A stretch of DNA of 64,000 nucleotides from NCBI GenBank assembly GCA_963840075.1, contig CAWIXS010000031.1, positions 62,001 through 126,000 of the forward strand, in the 5' to 3' direction. Of this stretch, positions 8,644 to 17,866 are shown one piece after another. This DNA comes from AWTP1-13 sp963840075 (GTDB taxonomy: Bacteria > Pseudomonadota > Alphaproteobacteria > Rhizobiales > Hyphomicrobiaceae). Every line of letters begins with the position of its first letter. Within the stretch, counting starts at the first letter, position 1. The position numbers were made by a program, and so were the translations under genes. Under the pieces are notes generated by a model that was not told the DNA's origin, did not search any database, and saw nothing but the letters and a program-made list of their open reading frames with translations.

Positions 8644-9222
8644 TCACGACGCCGGGGGGCGCGAGAGGTAGGCGGCGAGCCGCGTCTTGAGGTCGTCGGA
8701 GATGGTGCGGGCGGCGCGGTTCTCGGCGTCCTCGCGGGCGCGCACGTTGGAGTAGATCGACTCGAAGCGCTCGAAGGCGGCGCGGGCGTGGCTCGCCCCC
8801 TGGAACACCACCTTCTTGCTGCGAATGTCGATCAGCCGGAACGAGGCCTGCACGGAATAGACGGCACCCGAAGGACGGCCGGCGTTCTGGCCGGACACGC
8901 TGACGAGCGTGGAGGTCAGGTTCTCCTGCAGCACCACCTCGAAGCGGAACTGCGGCGGCAGCGGGTTGCCTCCGCCCGTGCCCTGGAAGACGAGGTCGTT
9001 GCGGAGGCGCTGCCCGACCCGGCCCGGGATCGGTGCGAAATCCACCTCCTTCATGCGCTCGGGAACGTAGTCGCCGTTGGACGTGGCCCCATAGAGCGGC
9101 CGGAACGCGGAATCGCCGCAGGCCGCGAGCCCGCCGGCAAACGCCAGGACCAAACAGGCGCAGAGCACCGTCTGCCGCCGAAGCGAGAGCCCGCACGCCG
9201 TCCTGCTGTCATCCGACAACAT
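8644..9222 (-). CDS. lptE: LPS-assembly lipoprotein LptE
   Basis: LptE plugs the LptD barrel that inserts lipopolysaccharide into the outer membrane. The 192-residue product has a basic N-terminus, a hydrophobic stretch and a lipobox AGGLAACG, with the lipidated Cys at residue 35, then FRPLYG, a typical start of alphaproteobacterial LptE. Its start overlaps the 3' end of leuS by 14 bp, a translationally coupled arrangement conserved in this group, and holA follows. Confidence 0.9.
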   Translation of the reverse strand: MLSDDSRTACGLSLRRQTVLCACLVLAFAGGLAACGDSAFRPLYGATSNGDYVPERMKEVDFAPIPGRVGQRLRNDLVFQGTGGGNPLPPQFRFEVVLQENLTSTLVSVSGQNAGRPSGAVYSVQASFRLIDIRSKKVVFQGASHARAAFERFESIYSNVRAREDAENRAARTISDDLKTRLAAYLSRPPAS

Positions 9223-11833
9223 TCACGATCCTCTGCGGCACGACGATCACCCGTGTCACCGCCCTCCCCTCCAAGGCCCGCAGGACGCTGTCCAGCTGCA
9301 GCGCCGCCGCTTCGATATCCGCCTTGGACGCAGTACGGGCGACAGTCAGCTCGTCTCGCCTCTTGCCATTAACCTGTACGGCAATGGTAATCCGATCGTC
9401 AACGAGCAATGCCGGCTCGGGCTCCGGCCAGGGCTGATCGGCGAGCAGGGTGTGGTATCCGAGCCGCGCCCGGCATTCCTCGGCCAGATGCGGCATGAAC
9501 GGGCCCACCATCTGCACCAGCAGCTCGGTGGCCTCCCGGACGGCCCAGTCGAGCCCTTCGCCGCCACCGGACGCTCCCGCCGCCTGCACCTTGTTGGCGA
9601 GCTCGTAGATCTGGGCCACCGCCACATTGAAGCGCAGCCCCTCGATGTTCTGGCTAACGCTGTTCAGCGTCTTGTGTGCCGCGCGCCGCAGGGCCTCCGC
9701 CTCGGGGCCGAGGCGCTCCGGCTTGGAGGCGCCGGACCCGGTTCCGGCCGCCGCGCACTCCTCCGCCAGCCGCCAGACCCGCTGCACGAAGCGCCGCGCG
9801 CCCTGGACGCCCACGTCGGTGTAGATCACGTCGCGCTCGGGCGGGCTGTCGGAGAGCACGAACCAGCGCGCGGTGTCGGCGCCGAACTCGCTGACGAAGT
9901 CGTCGAGGTCGACGGTGTTCTTCTTGGACTTCGACATCTTCTCGACGGGGCCGATCTCGACCGGAGCGCCGGTCTTGATGTCGAACGCCTTGCGGGCCTC
10001 GCCTTCGCCCTCGATGCGCACCTCGGACGGCAGCATCCATTGGCCGGCGTTGTGCGAGCGATAGGTCTCGTGCACCAGCATGCCCTGGGTGAAGAGCGCC
10101 GCGAACGGCTCCTTCATGCCCTTCTTGAGGTGGCCCGTGGCGCCCATCGCGCGCGTGAAGAAGCGCGAGTAGAGCAGGTGCAGGATGGCGTGCTCGACGC
10201 CGCCGATATACTGGTCCACCGGCAGCCAGTAGGCGGCCGCCTTGGCATCCACCGGCGCATCGGCCTGCGGAGCCGTGAAGCGCACGAAGTACCACGAGCT
10301 GTCGACGAACGTATCCATGGTGTCCGTCTCGCGCCTTGCGGGCTTGCCGCAGGACGGGCAGGCCACGTGCTTCCAGGTCGGATGCCGGTCGAGCGGGTTG
10401 CCGGGCACGTCGAAGGTGGCATCCTCGGGCAGGGTGACGGGGAGCTGGTCGTCCGGCACCGGCACCACGCCGCAGTCCTCGCAGTGGATGACGGGGATCG
10501 GGCAGCCCCAGTAGCGCTGGCGCGAGATGCCCCAGTCGCGCAGGCGGTAGTTGACCTTGCGCTTGGCCACCGGCTTGCGCCCGAGCTTCGCCTCCTCGAG
10601 GCGCTTCGCCACCTCCTCGAACGCCGCGGCGGTGTCGAGGCCGTCCAGGAAGCGCGAGTTGATCATCACGCCGTCGTCGACAAAGGCCGTCTCGCCGATG
10701 GCGAAGGTGGCGGCGTCGGCGCCCTTGGGCATCACCACGGGGGTGACCGGCAGGCCGTACTTGCGCGCGAGCTCCAGGTCACGCTGGTCGCCGGAGGGGC
10801 AGCCGAAGATGGCGCCGGTGCCGTAGTCCATCAGGATGAAGTTGGCGACGTAGACCGGCAGCTGCCACTCCGGATCGAACGGGTGCGCCACCTTGATGCC
10901 GGTGTCGAAGCCCTGCTTCTCCGCTGTCTCCAGCGCCGCAACGGACGTGCCCATGCGCCGGCATTCGGCGCAGAACTCGGCGAGCGCTGGATTCTTGGCG
11001 GCCGCTGCCACCGCCAGGGGGTGGTCGGGCGCAATCGCCATGAAGGAGGCGCCGAACAGCGTGTCGGGCCGGGTGGTGTAGACCTCCAGCTCCTTGTGGC
11101 CTTTGGGCGCTGTCCCGGGCACCAGAGCCCAGCGCACCAGGAGACCCTCCGAGCGGCCGATCCAGTTGGCCTGCATCAGGCGCACCTTCTCCGGCCACTT
11201 GTCGAGCGTCGACAGGGCGTCCAGCAGGTCGTCGGAGTACTTGGTGATCTTGAAGAACCACTGCGTGAGCTCGCGCTGCTCGACCGGCGCGCCGGAGCGC
11301 CAGCCGCGCCCGTCGACGACCTGCTCGTTGGCGAGCACCGTGTGCTCGACGGGGTCCCAGTTGACCTTGGACGACTTGCGGTAGGCCAGGCCCTTCTTCA
11401 GGAAATCCAGGAACAGCTTCTGCTGGTGCTTGTAGTAGCCTGGGTCGCAGGTCGCGAATTCGCGGCTCCAGTCGATCGCCACGCCCATCGACTTGAGCTG
11501 GCCTTTCATGGTCGCGATGTTCTGGGCCGTCCACTTGGCGGGGTGCATGCCCCGTTCCAGGGCCGCGTTCTCGGCCGGCAGCCCGAAGGCGTCCCAGCCC
11601 ATGGGATGCAGCACGTTGAAGCCCTTGGCCCGCTTGTAGCGGGCCAGCACGTCGCCCATGGTGTAGTTGCGCGAATGCCCGACATGGATGCGCCCCGACG
11701 GATACGGGAACATCTCGAGCACGTAGCACTTCGGCCGCTTGCTCTTCTCCTGGGTCCGGAAGGTGCCACGCTCCTCCCACACTTGCTGCCAGTGCTTCTC
11801 GCGCACAGGCGCGTTGTAGCGTTCGTTCGCCAT
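9209..11833 (-). CDS. leuS: leucyl-tRNA synthetase LeuS
   Basis: LeuS charges tRNA-Leu. From MANERYNAPVREKHWQQVWE the product is 874 residues, the normal length. The class I signatures are present: the HIGH-type motif PSGRIHVGHSRNY near residue 50 and KMSKSKKNTVD near residue 630, with the CP1 editing domain between them (YTTRPDTLFGASFMAIAPDHPLA, where TTRPDT is the editing signature). The frame is open for 69 more codons upstream, but family homology begins at the ATG at 11833. The C-terminal VNGKRRDELTV segment is also typical. Confidence 0.97.
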   Translation of the reverse strand: MANERYNAPVREKHWQQVWEERGTFRTQEKSKRPKCYVLEMFPYPSGRIHVGHSRNYTMGDVLARYKRAKGFNVLHPMGWDAFGLPAENAALERGMHPAKWTAQNIATMKGQLKSMGVAIDWSREFATCDPGYYKHQQKLFLDFLKKGLAYRKSSKVNWDPVEHTVLANEQVVDGRGWRSGAPVEQRELTQWFFKITKYSDDLLDALSTLDKWPEKVRLMQANWIGRSEGLLVRWALVPGTAPKGHKELEVYTTRPDTLFGASFMAIAPDHPLAVAAAAKNPALAEFCAECRRMGTSVAALETAEKQGFDTGIKVAHPFDPEWQLPVYVANFILMDYGTGAIFGCPSGDQRDLELARKYGLPVTPVVMPKGADAATFAIGETAFVDDGVMINSRFLDGLDTAAAFEEVAKRLEEAKLGRKPVAKRKVNYRLRDWGISRQRYWGCPIPVIHCEDCGVVPVPDDQLPVTLPEDATFDVPGNPLDRHPTWKHVACPSCGKPARRETDTMDTFVDSSWYFVRFTAPQADAPVDAKAAAYWLPVDQYIGGVEHAILHLLYSRFFTRAMGATGHLKKGMKEPFAALFTQGMLVHETYRSHNAGQWMLPSEVRIEGEGEARKAFDIKTGAPVEIGPVEKMSKSKKNTVDLDDFVSEFGADTARWFVLSDSPPERDVIYTDVGVQGARRFVQRVWRLAEECAAAGTGSGASKPERLGPEAEALRRAAHKTLNSVSQNIEGLRFNVAVAQIYELANKVQAAGASGGGEGLDWAVREATELLVQMVGPFMPHLAEECRARLGYHTLLADQPWPEPEPALLVDDRITIAVQVNGKRRDELTVARTASKADIEAAALQLDSVLRALEGRAVTRVIVVPQRIVNVVG

Positions 11834-11977
11834 GGGCCGCATCTCTGGGGTTAGCCGCCGCGGAGTTGGGGTTAATGGCCGATGCGGGCGGAGGTGGTCA
11901 AGCTTTGGGGTGAGCGTGGCGAGCGGGATGGCGTTCAGCCAGGCACGCGCGCGTTCGGCGAGCATATTCTCAGTATC

Positions 11978-12004
11978 TGCACAAGAATCGCGATTTTTTG
12001 TGCA
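11978..12004. promoter_or_regulatory. 27-bp palindrome, candidate operator of the Fic gene
   Basis: TGCACAA (11978-11984) and TTGTGCA (11998-12004) are perfect complements and enclose AATCGCGATT, itself a palindrome, with the same centre (near 11991). It lies 69 bp upstream of the fic ATG in the leuS-fic divergent region, inside a locally AT-rich stretch suitable for a promoter. The Fic protein has a C-terminal winged helix that could bind here; that link is inference. Confidence 0.5.
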
Positions 12005-12073
12005 TATTAGCTGGACATGCACGCCTCGCGTGCCTAGCAATGGAATGCGCTCAAAAAACCGCGAAAATCGAGC

Positions 12074-13198
12074 ATGTCATCAGCTGCCCCAGGCTTCGAA
12101 CCCGCCCAGCCCTACAACCGGCTGCCGCCACTGCCGCCCACTCAAGAGATCGAAACGAAGCCGGTTTTGAAACGATGCGTCACCGCCGGGCGTGCGCTGG
12201 CCACCCTCCGTCAGGCCGCCAAGCTGATCCCAAACCAGGACGTCTTGATCAACACCATCCCCCTGCGCGAGGCGAAGGACAGCTCAGCAATCGAAAACAT
12301 CGTAACCACCAGCGACAAGCTCTTCCGCTTCGCCAGCATGGATCCGGAAAAGGCCGACGATGCAACCAAGGAGACCCTTCGCTACCGATCGGCACTCTTT
12401 GAAGGCTACCAGCACATCCAGCGCCGCCCCCTGACCACCAACGTTGCGATCTCGATCTGCCGCGCGATCAAGAACATCGAGTTGGATGTCCGCAGGACGC
12501 CGGGAACGGTCCTGCGCAACCAGGGCACGGGCCAAGTCATCTACACCCCGCCCGAAGGCGAAGCGGCGCTGCGCGACAAGCTGACGAATTGGGAGAGGTA
12601 TCTTCACGAAGCGGCGGAGGTCGATCCCCTCATCCGCATGGCCGTCGGCCATTACCAGTTCGAAGCCATACATCCCTTTCCGGATGGCAACGGCAGGACT
12701 GGCCGAGTCATCAACATCCTGTTCCTGATCGAGCAGGGTCTGCTCGACCTGCCCATCCTCTATCTGAGCCGCTACATCAACAACAATCGCGGCGAGTACT
12801 ACCGTCTCCTGCTCGAAGTAACGACCAAGGCAGCGTGGGAGGCGTGGATTCTCTATATGCTGCTCGCAGTCGAGGAGACCTCCTTATGGACGGTCAACAA
12901 GATTGTGGCGATCAAGTCCCTGATGGACGATACCGTTCGCCATGTCAGCTCAGCCATGCCGAAGCTTTACAGCCGTGAGCTGCTCGAGGTCATATTCACC
13001 CAACCCTATTGCAGGATCGGCAACCTCATCGAGGCCGGCATCGGCAACCGCAACACGGCAGCGAAGTATCTCAGGGAGCTGGCGGCTGGCGGAGTGCTTG
13101 AATCGCGAAAGGAAGGCAGAGAGCAGCTCTATATCAACTCCAGATTTCTCGATCTGCTGATGAGCGAGGCGAACGAGTTCGGGGCGCTTGGCAGCTGA
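12074..13198 (+). CDS. Fic-domain adenylyltransferase with C-terminal winged helix
   Basis: Fic proteins transfer AMP from ATP to a target protein hydroxyl. The core motif HPFPDGNGRTGR is complete at residues 200-211 (catalytic His200). An inhibitory (S/T)xxxE(G/N) motif is present upstream, SSAIEN at residues 70-75, which marks a class II self-inhibited Fic. Residues 300-360 form a helix-turn-helix with wing (IGNRNTAAKYLRELAAGGVL), as in the SoFic-like group. The gene is lower in GC than leuS and stands alone, so it may be acquired. No separate antitoxin gene is visible, as expected for class II. Confidence 0.9.
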   Translation: MSSAAPGFEPAQPYNRLPPLPPTQEIETKPVLKRCVTAGRALATLRQAAKLIPNQDVLINTIPLREAKDSSAIENIVTTSDKLFRFASMDPEKADDATKETLRYRSALFEGYQHIQRRPLTTNVAISICRAIKNIELDVRRTPGTVLRNQGTGQVIYTPPEGEAALRDKLTNWERYLHEAAEVDPLIRMAVGHYQFEAIHPFPDGNGRTGRVINILFLIEQGLLDLPILYLSRYINNNRGEYYRLLLEVTTKAAWEAWILYMLLAVEETSLWTVNKIVAIKSLMDDTVRHVSSAMPKLYSRELLEVIFTQPYCRIGNLIEAGIGNRNTAAKYLRELAAGGVLESRKEGREQLYINSRFLDLLMSEANEFGALGS

Positions 13199-13312
13199 TT
13201 GTGACGTCGCGCGGCCACTGGTCTTTCCTCTCTGGCAATGGCTCGCCGGCCAATGCAAGATGCGCTGAGACGTGGGCGGGCGGCGCCCCAACACAACCGA
13301 GGGGTGGAAGCG

Positions 13313-14287
13313 ATGGCAGAGACAAAGGCATCCAGCAGCCGCAACATCAAGGTCTCCAAGGCTGCGGTGGACGAGGCCTTCAAGGCGCTCTCCAACTGGG
13401 GGCGCTGGGGCACGGACGACCAGATCGGCACCCTCAACCAGGTGACGCCCGCCGACGTGGTCGCCGCGGCCAAGCTCATCAAGCGCGGCAAGAGCTTTGC
13501 GCTCGGCATCCCGCTCGGGCAGAGTGGGCCGCAGCGCGGCCTGTTCGGCAAGCGCTGGAACCCGATCCACACCATGCTCGCCACCGGCACCGATGCGCTC
13601 GCCGGCCGCCAGGAGCGCCTGCTCTACGCCGACGACGCGCTCAACATGCCGATCCAGTCGGCGACGCACTGGGACTCGCTGGGGCACATCTTCTACCACG
13701 ATAAGATGTACAACGGGCATCATGCCTCCGCCGTGGACTCCAATGGCCTCTCCAAGCTCGGCATCGAGCACGCCAGGGACAAGATCGTCGGCCGCGGCGT
13801 GCTGCTCGACATCGCCCGCTTCAAGGGCGTCGAGACGCTCCAGGACGGCTACGGCATCGCCAACGACGAGCTCGACGCCTGCGCGGCGGCCCAGAAGGTC
13901 GAGATCCGCAAGGGCGACTTCGTGATAATGCGCACCGGCCAGATGGAGGCGTGCCTGAAGCGCGGCGAGTGGGGCGGCTATGCCGGCGGCGACGCCCCGG
14001 GCCTCAAGTTCGAGAGCTGCTACTGGCTCCAGGAGAAGCAGGTGGCGGGGGTGTGCTCCGACACCTGGGGGGTGGAGGTGCGGCCCAACGAGACCACCGA
14101 CGTGAACCAGCCGTGGCACTGGGTGGTGATCCCCGCCATGGGGCTCTACATGGGCGAGATGTTCAACCTCGAGGAGCTGGCCCAAGACTGCGCGGCCGAC
14201 AAGGTCTACGAGTTCTTCTTCTGCGGGGCGCCATTGGTCATCCCCGGCGCCACCGGCTCGCCCATCAATCCGCAGGCGATCAAGTAG
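13313..14287 (+). CDS. cyclase-family (kynurenine formamidase-like) hydrolase
   Basis: A metal-dependent hydrolase of the cyclase family (PF04199), which opens cyclic amides or cleaves formamides. The 324-residue protein has the metal-binding segment SATHWDSLGHIFYHD, equivalent to the family HxGTHxDxPxH, and ends with GSPINPQAIK, common in the long-form subgroup that begins with a Trp/Gly-rich lead (NWGRWGTDDQIGTLNQVTP). The start at 13313 follows GAGGGGTGGAAGCG. It is 12 bp from the luciferase-like gene, so the two are an operon and probably act on one compound. The true substrate is unknown. Confidence 0.88.
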   Translation: MAETKASSSRNIKVSKAAVDEAFKALSNWGRWGTDDQIGTLNQVTPADVVAAAKLIKRGKSFALGIPLGQSGPQRGLFGKRWNPIHTMLATGTDALAGRQERLLYADDALNMPIQSATHWDSLGHIFYHDKMYNGHHASAVDSNGLSKLGIEHARDKIVGRGVLLDIARFKGVETLQDGYGIANDELDACAAAQKVEIRKGDFVIMRTGQMEACLKRGEWGGYAGGDAPGLKFESCYWLQEKQVAGVCSDTWGVEVRPNETTDVNQPWHWVVIPAMGLYMGEMFNLEELAQDCAADKVYEFFFCGAPLVIPGATGSPINPQAIK

Positions 14288-14299
14288 GGGGCCCCATCC

Positions 14300-15407
14300 A
14301 TGAAGCTCGGCTTCTTCACTATGCCGATCCACCCGGTGGGCAAGGATTGGCGCCAATCGCTGCGCGAGGACCGGGAGGCCTTCATCCTGGCCGACGAGCT
14401 TGGCTTCGTGGAGGGCTACGCCGGCGAGCACGTCACCGACGCGGCCGAGAACATCACCTCGTGCGCGATGTTCATCGCCACGCTGGTGGATGCAACGAAG
14501 CGCATCAGGCTCGGCACCGGCACCATCAACATGCCCAACAACCACCCGGCCGCCGTCGCCGCCAACATCGCCATGCTCGACCACCTGCTCGACGGCCGCT
14601 TCAATTTCGGCATCTCGCCGGGCGGGCTGCTCTCGGACGCGGAGGTGTTCGGCAACCTCGACGCCAACCGCAACGAGATGTTCGTGGAGGCCATCAACCA
14701 GGTGCTGGCGATCTGGGCGGGCGAGGCACCCTACAACATCAAGGGCAAGTACTGGAGCGTCTCGACCGAGCGCACCCTGATTGCGAACCTGGGCCAGGGC
14801 ATCCTGGCGAAGCCCCTGCAGAAGCCGCACCCGCCCATCGTGGTGACGGTGGTGGCGCCCTTCTCCAAGGGCGTGGCGGAGGCCGCCGCCCGCGGCTGGG
14901 AGCCGATCTCGGCCAACTTCCTGATGCCGGTGTGGGTCAAGAGCCACTGGCCCAAGTATGTGGAAGGCTGCGAGCGCGGCGGGCCGCCCTGCGGACCCGG
15001 CCAACTGGCGCGTGGCGCGCTCGATCTTCGTCGCCGACGACGACCGGAAGGCGCGGGAGTACGTGACGGCGCCGAACAGCCCCTACCGGCTCTACTTCGG
15101 CAACCTGATCTCCAAGCTGAAGATGGCCGGCCGCGCCGAGGCCTTCAAGGAGAAGCGCGAGACGCCCGATGACGCCGTCACCGTGGACGGCGTCATCGAC
15201 AAGCTGGTGATCTGGGGCTCGCCGAAGAAGGTGGCGGAGGACCTGCAGGCGTTCCGCGAAGAGGTCGGCGACTTCGGCACGCTGCTCTACGCCGGCAAGG
15301 ACTGGCTCGACCGCGACCTCGCCCGCCGCTCCATGGTCCTGCTGGCCGAGCAGGTGCTCCCCGCCCTCAATGCGGCGATCGGCGGGACGCGGAAGGCGGC
15401 GGAGTGA
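14300..15407 (+). CDS. luciferase-like flavin monooxygenase, one +1 frameshift
   Basis: A bacterial-luciferase-family flavin-dependent oxidoreductase. MKLGFFTMPIHPVGKDW starts a TIM-barrel frame with EGYAGEHVTD, LGTGTINMPNNHP and FNFGISPGG; at about 14981-14985 homology moves to the next frame at PADPANWRVARSIFVADDD and continues to a normal C-terminus. Removing one base of the GGGCCGCCC run restores 368 residues. With the cyclase-family hydrolase 12 bp upstream it suggests oxygenation and hydrolysis of a ring compound. I believe the shift is a sequence error because both halves are well conserved in type. Confidence 0.85.
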
Positions 15408-15410
15408 CCT

Positions 15411-15526
15411 GTCATCCCGGAATTCTGCGAAGCAGAATATCCGGGACCCAGGGTCAGAGGGGAGAGCGCCGGAGCTTGCGATCCTGGGTCCCGGATATTG
15501 CACTTCGCGCAATTCCGGGATGACAA
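15411..15526. repeat. TCATCCCGGAATT inverted-repeat element, copy 1
   Basis: GTCATCCCGGAATTCTGCGA at 15411 reads toward ATATCCGGGACCCAGG, and the complement CCTGGGTCCCGGATAT ... AATTCCGGGATGAC closes the element at 15526. A second copy is at 63418. It fills the gap between two convergent genes and could fold as a long hairpin from either transcript, so it may act as a bidirectional transcript end. Confidence 0.75.
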
Positions 15527-16405
15527 TCAACGCACCACCCCCGCCATCCGCTCCAGGGCCGCGCAGACGGCGGCGCTGTCCTCCTCGCCGTGGCCCATGG
15601 CGAGGGTGGCCGTGTGCAGCGTGGCGGCGAGGGCGAACAAGGGCGTGGGGCAGCCGAGGTCGGCGGCGAACGCGCCGATCACGCCGAGGTCCTTCTTCCA
15701 GGTGGTGGAGCGCATCGTCGCCGGCAGGTAGGTGTTGGCCGCCATCATGGGCGCGCGCAGCTCGAAGACGCGCGAGGTGCCCGCACCCGAGGCCACCACC
15801 TCCACCGTCTGGCGCGGGTCGAGCCCGGCCTTCATGGCGAGCACCATGGCCTCGGCGGCGGCCACGTTGTGGATCGCCACCAGGTGGTTGGCCACGAACT
15901 TCATCTTGCTGCCGTTGCCGTAGAGGCCGAGGTCGAAGACCTTGCGCGCGAAGCCCAGAAACACCGGCTCGAGCCGGGCGATGGCGGCGCTGTCGCCGCT
16001 GGCGTAGACCACGAGGTCCTTGACCTGGGCCTGCGCGCCGGTGCCCGACATCGGGCAGTCGAGGGCGATGTGCCCGGCCGCCCCGACGATCTCCTGGAAG
16101 GCCAGCTTGTCGGCGAGCGACAGCGTGCTGGCCTCGATGAGGGTGCGGCCCGTGGCGTTGGCGCGGGCGATCACCGCGGCGGTGTCGAGCACGGCGCGAG
16201 GCGTAGGCAGGCTCAGAATGATGTCCGCTGCCGTCTCCGCCACCGCCTCGGCGCTGTGGGCGATCTCCACGCCCGCCGCCTTGGCCTCGGTGTTGCGCTG
16301 AGGCTCGGTGTCGTAGCCGACGACGGTCCAGCCGCTCCCAACGAGGTTGCGCGCGAACGCGCCGCCCATGATGCCGAGACCGATGATGCCGATGCGCTTG
16401 TCCAT
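15527..16405 (-). CDS. 3-hydroxyisobutyrate dehydrogenase-type NAD(P) oxidoreductase
   Basis: A beta-hydroxyacid dehydrogenase of 292 residues. The Rossmann start IGIIGLGIMGGAFARNLV, the substrate-binding DCPMSGTGAQAQ and the catalytic-lysine region GNGSKMKFVANHLVAIHN (Lys in SKMKF) are clear. Family members oxidise 3-hydroxyisobutyrate, tartronate semialdehyde partners or related 3-hydroxy acids; the sequence alone does not say which. It follows the deacetylase gene on the minus strand after an 83-base repeat and ends a leftward catabolic series. Confidence 0.9.
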   Translation of the reverse strand: MDKRIGIIGLGIMGGAFARNLVGSGWTVVGYDTEPQRNTEAKAAGVEIAHSAEAVAETAADIILSLPTPRAVLDTAAVIARANATGRTLIEASTLSLADKLAFQEIVGAAGHIALDCPMSGTGAQAQVKDLVVYASGDSAAIARLEPVFLGFARKVFDLGLYGNGSKMKFVANHLVAIHNVAAAEAMVLAMKAGLDPRQTVEVVASGAGTSRVFELRAPMMAANTYLPATMRSTTWKKDLGVIGAFAADLGCPTPLFALAATLHTATLAMGHGEEDSAAVCAALERMAGVVR

Positions 16406-16410
16406 GGGGG

Positions 16411-16503
16411 TGTCCCGTAGGGCGGATTAGGCCGAAGCCCGTAATCCGCCGTTGCGCCGAGGAAGAGCGGCGGGTTACGCGCTTCGCGCTAACCCGTCCT
16501 ACA
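16411..16503. repeat. REP-like inverted repeat, GTAGGGCGGATTAG variant
   Basis: GTAGGGCGGATTAGGCCGAA at about 16415 faces GCTAACCCGTCCTAC near 16502, with inner hairpins GTAATCCGCC and GGGTTACGCGCTTCGCGCTAACCC. It resembles the element after fabI in its GTAGG...CCTAC ends but differs inside. It slightly overlaps the 3' end of the deacetylase gene, so that protein's last few residues lie in the repeat. Confidence 0.55.
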
Positions 16504-17362
16504 CGTCTTGTACCAATCCAGGATCTGCTCGCCCGTCCAGGCCACGACGCCGTCGTGGGCGAGGATGTCGGCGAAGGTGCGCTCGACGTGGCCGATGCGG
16601 TGCGGCACGCCGGAGAGATAGGGGTGGCAGGAGATCGCCATGATCTTCGCCCGCCCGGCCGATTCCGCGTAGAGGCAGCGGAAATGGTCCATGGCGCGCG
16701 TCGTGGAACTCCTCGGAGTCGTGGTGCTGCAGGTTCATCATGACGATGTCGTGCACCTCGAAGGTGTAGGGCAGCGCCACGATATCCCCGTGCTTGGTCT
16801 TCAGGGTGACCGGGTCGTCGTCGAGCACGTAGTCGCCGATGTACTCGACGCCGGCCTCGGCCAGGTAGTCGAGCGTGTCGAAGGTCTGGGTGAGGCCCGG
16901 GCCGAACCAGCCGCGCGGGCGCTTGCCGGAGAATTTCTCGATCGCCTCCAGGGTCCTGGCGATGGTCGCGCGCTGGTCCTCCAGCTTGTGCATGGGGATC
17001 TGCTCGTAGGAGTGGGCGTTGAGCTCCCAGCCCGAGTCCATGCAGGCCTGCACCACGGGCGGGTAGGTCTCGCAGATCTTGGCGTTGATGGCGACGGTGG
17101 GCTTCGCCCCGACCCGCTCGAACATCTTGCGCAGACGCCAGAAGGCGACGCGCATGCCGTACTCGTGCCAGCTCCAGTTCGGAAGGTCGGGAAGCTGCGG
17201 CGCCCCCTGCGGCGGCGTGATCACCGTGCGCGCCATCGGCCGCGACAGGTCCCAGTCCTCCAGCGAGAACACCGGCCACACGACGAGGCGGATGCCGTCG
17301 GGTAACCTGAGCGGCGGGCGCCCTTCCATGGGAGAGAACGCCAAGCGTTCGCGGGGGTGCAT
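16489..17362 (-). CDS. PuuE-like polysaccharide deacetylase family protein, +1 frameshift
   Basis: A NodB-fold metal hydrolase of the group that includes the PuuE allantoinase. From the ATG at 17362 the frame runs through RLPDGIRLVVWPVFSLEDW, GWELNAHSYEQIPMH (metal region) and GWFGPGLTQTFDTLDYLAEAG, then loses homology after DSEEFHD near 16697. The next frame continues MDHFRCLYAESAGRAKIMA and ISCHPYLSGVPHRIGHVE to a normal end. One extra base in the GCGCGC run near 16697-16703 explains it; the restored protein is 290 residues. Cyclic amide (ring-opening) chemistry would suit the cyclase-family and luciferase-like genes nearby, but the substrate is unknown. Confidence 0.83.
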
Positions 17363-17443
17363 GGGGGTCTCCTTCGCGACCGAGACGTGATGATCCAAGC
17401 AACGCGCGATCGTGTCAACGCGCCCGGCGATCAGCCGGCAGAG

Positions 17444-17568
17444 TCAGCAGAGGTCGATGAACTCCTCGCGGGTCAGATCGCAGTCGCGCAAGATCCTGCT
17501 GAGCAGGCCGACACCGATGATCTCGCCGCCGTGAACCGGCAGACAACGCGCTGTCTCCTGCAATGTTG
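17444..17568 (-). pseudogene. HicA-like toxin remnant
   Basis: On the minus strand about 40 codons read LPVHGGE..GVGLLSRILRDCDLTREEF before a TGA at 17444-17446. This matches the C-terminal half of HicA mRNA interferases (vPVHg..i..GlLr.iLr..gls.eeF). An in-frame stop just upstream and the absence of the N-terminal half and of a hicB partner indicate a decayed fragment. The match is short, so another small protein family remains possible. Confidence 0.45.
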
Positions 17569-17628
17569 AAGGCGAGGCCCACTATAGCGCAGCCGGATGG
17601 CCTAACCAAAGGCCATCGGCTACCGCGG

Positions 17629-17866
17629 TCAGCCCCCGATTTGCGCCCGGTCGATGCCGAGGGTGTCCATGAGGGCGATCACGTCACGCGCGATCACCTC
17701 GGTGCTGTAGCCGCCGGGCGGCTTGTCGCTGTCGCCGGCGCCGCGATGGTCGAAGGAGATGCAGCGACAGCGCCTCGGAGAACGCCGCCATCTGGTAGGC
17801 CCAGGCGTTGAGCAGACCCTGCAGGCCGGAACGAAAATGAAAGCAGGTCTCGATCCTTTCCATCAC
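17629..17866 (-). pseudogene. alpha/beta-hydrolase fragment
   Basis: The minus strand reads GLQGLLNAWAYQMAAFSEA, then one frame over CISFDHRGAGDSDKPPGGYS, then VIARDVIALMDTLGIDRA and a stop straight after QIGG. This is the N-terminal core of an alpha/beta hydrolase (FDhRG.G.Sd ... ll..lgi....iGG) with the beginning missing and everything after the nucleophile elbow lost. The internal shift is again one extra base. It starts at the stop codon of the Gfo/Idh gene and may once have been a functional member of that operon. Confidence 0.6.

Noticed and set aside
9452..11854. An 800-codon open frame on the plus strand opposite leuS
   Set aside because: High GC makes stops rare on the opposite strand. 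The frame has no recognisable domain, is rich in Arg, Gly, His and Val, and leuS is certain.
12950..15004. A long minus-strand frame across the fic end and the cyclase and luciferase-like genes
   Set aside because: It is antisense to three better-supported genes and shows no family motif; its composition is that of a shadow frame.
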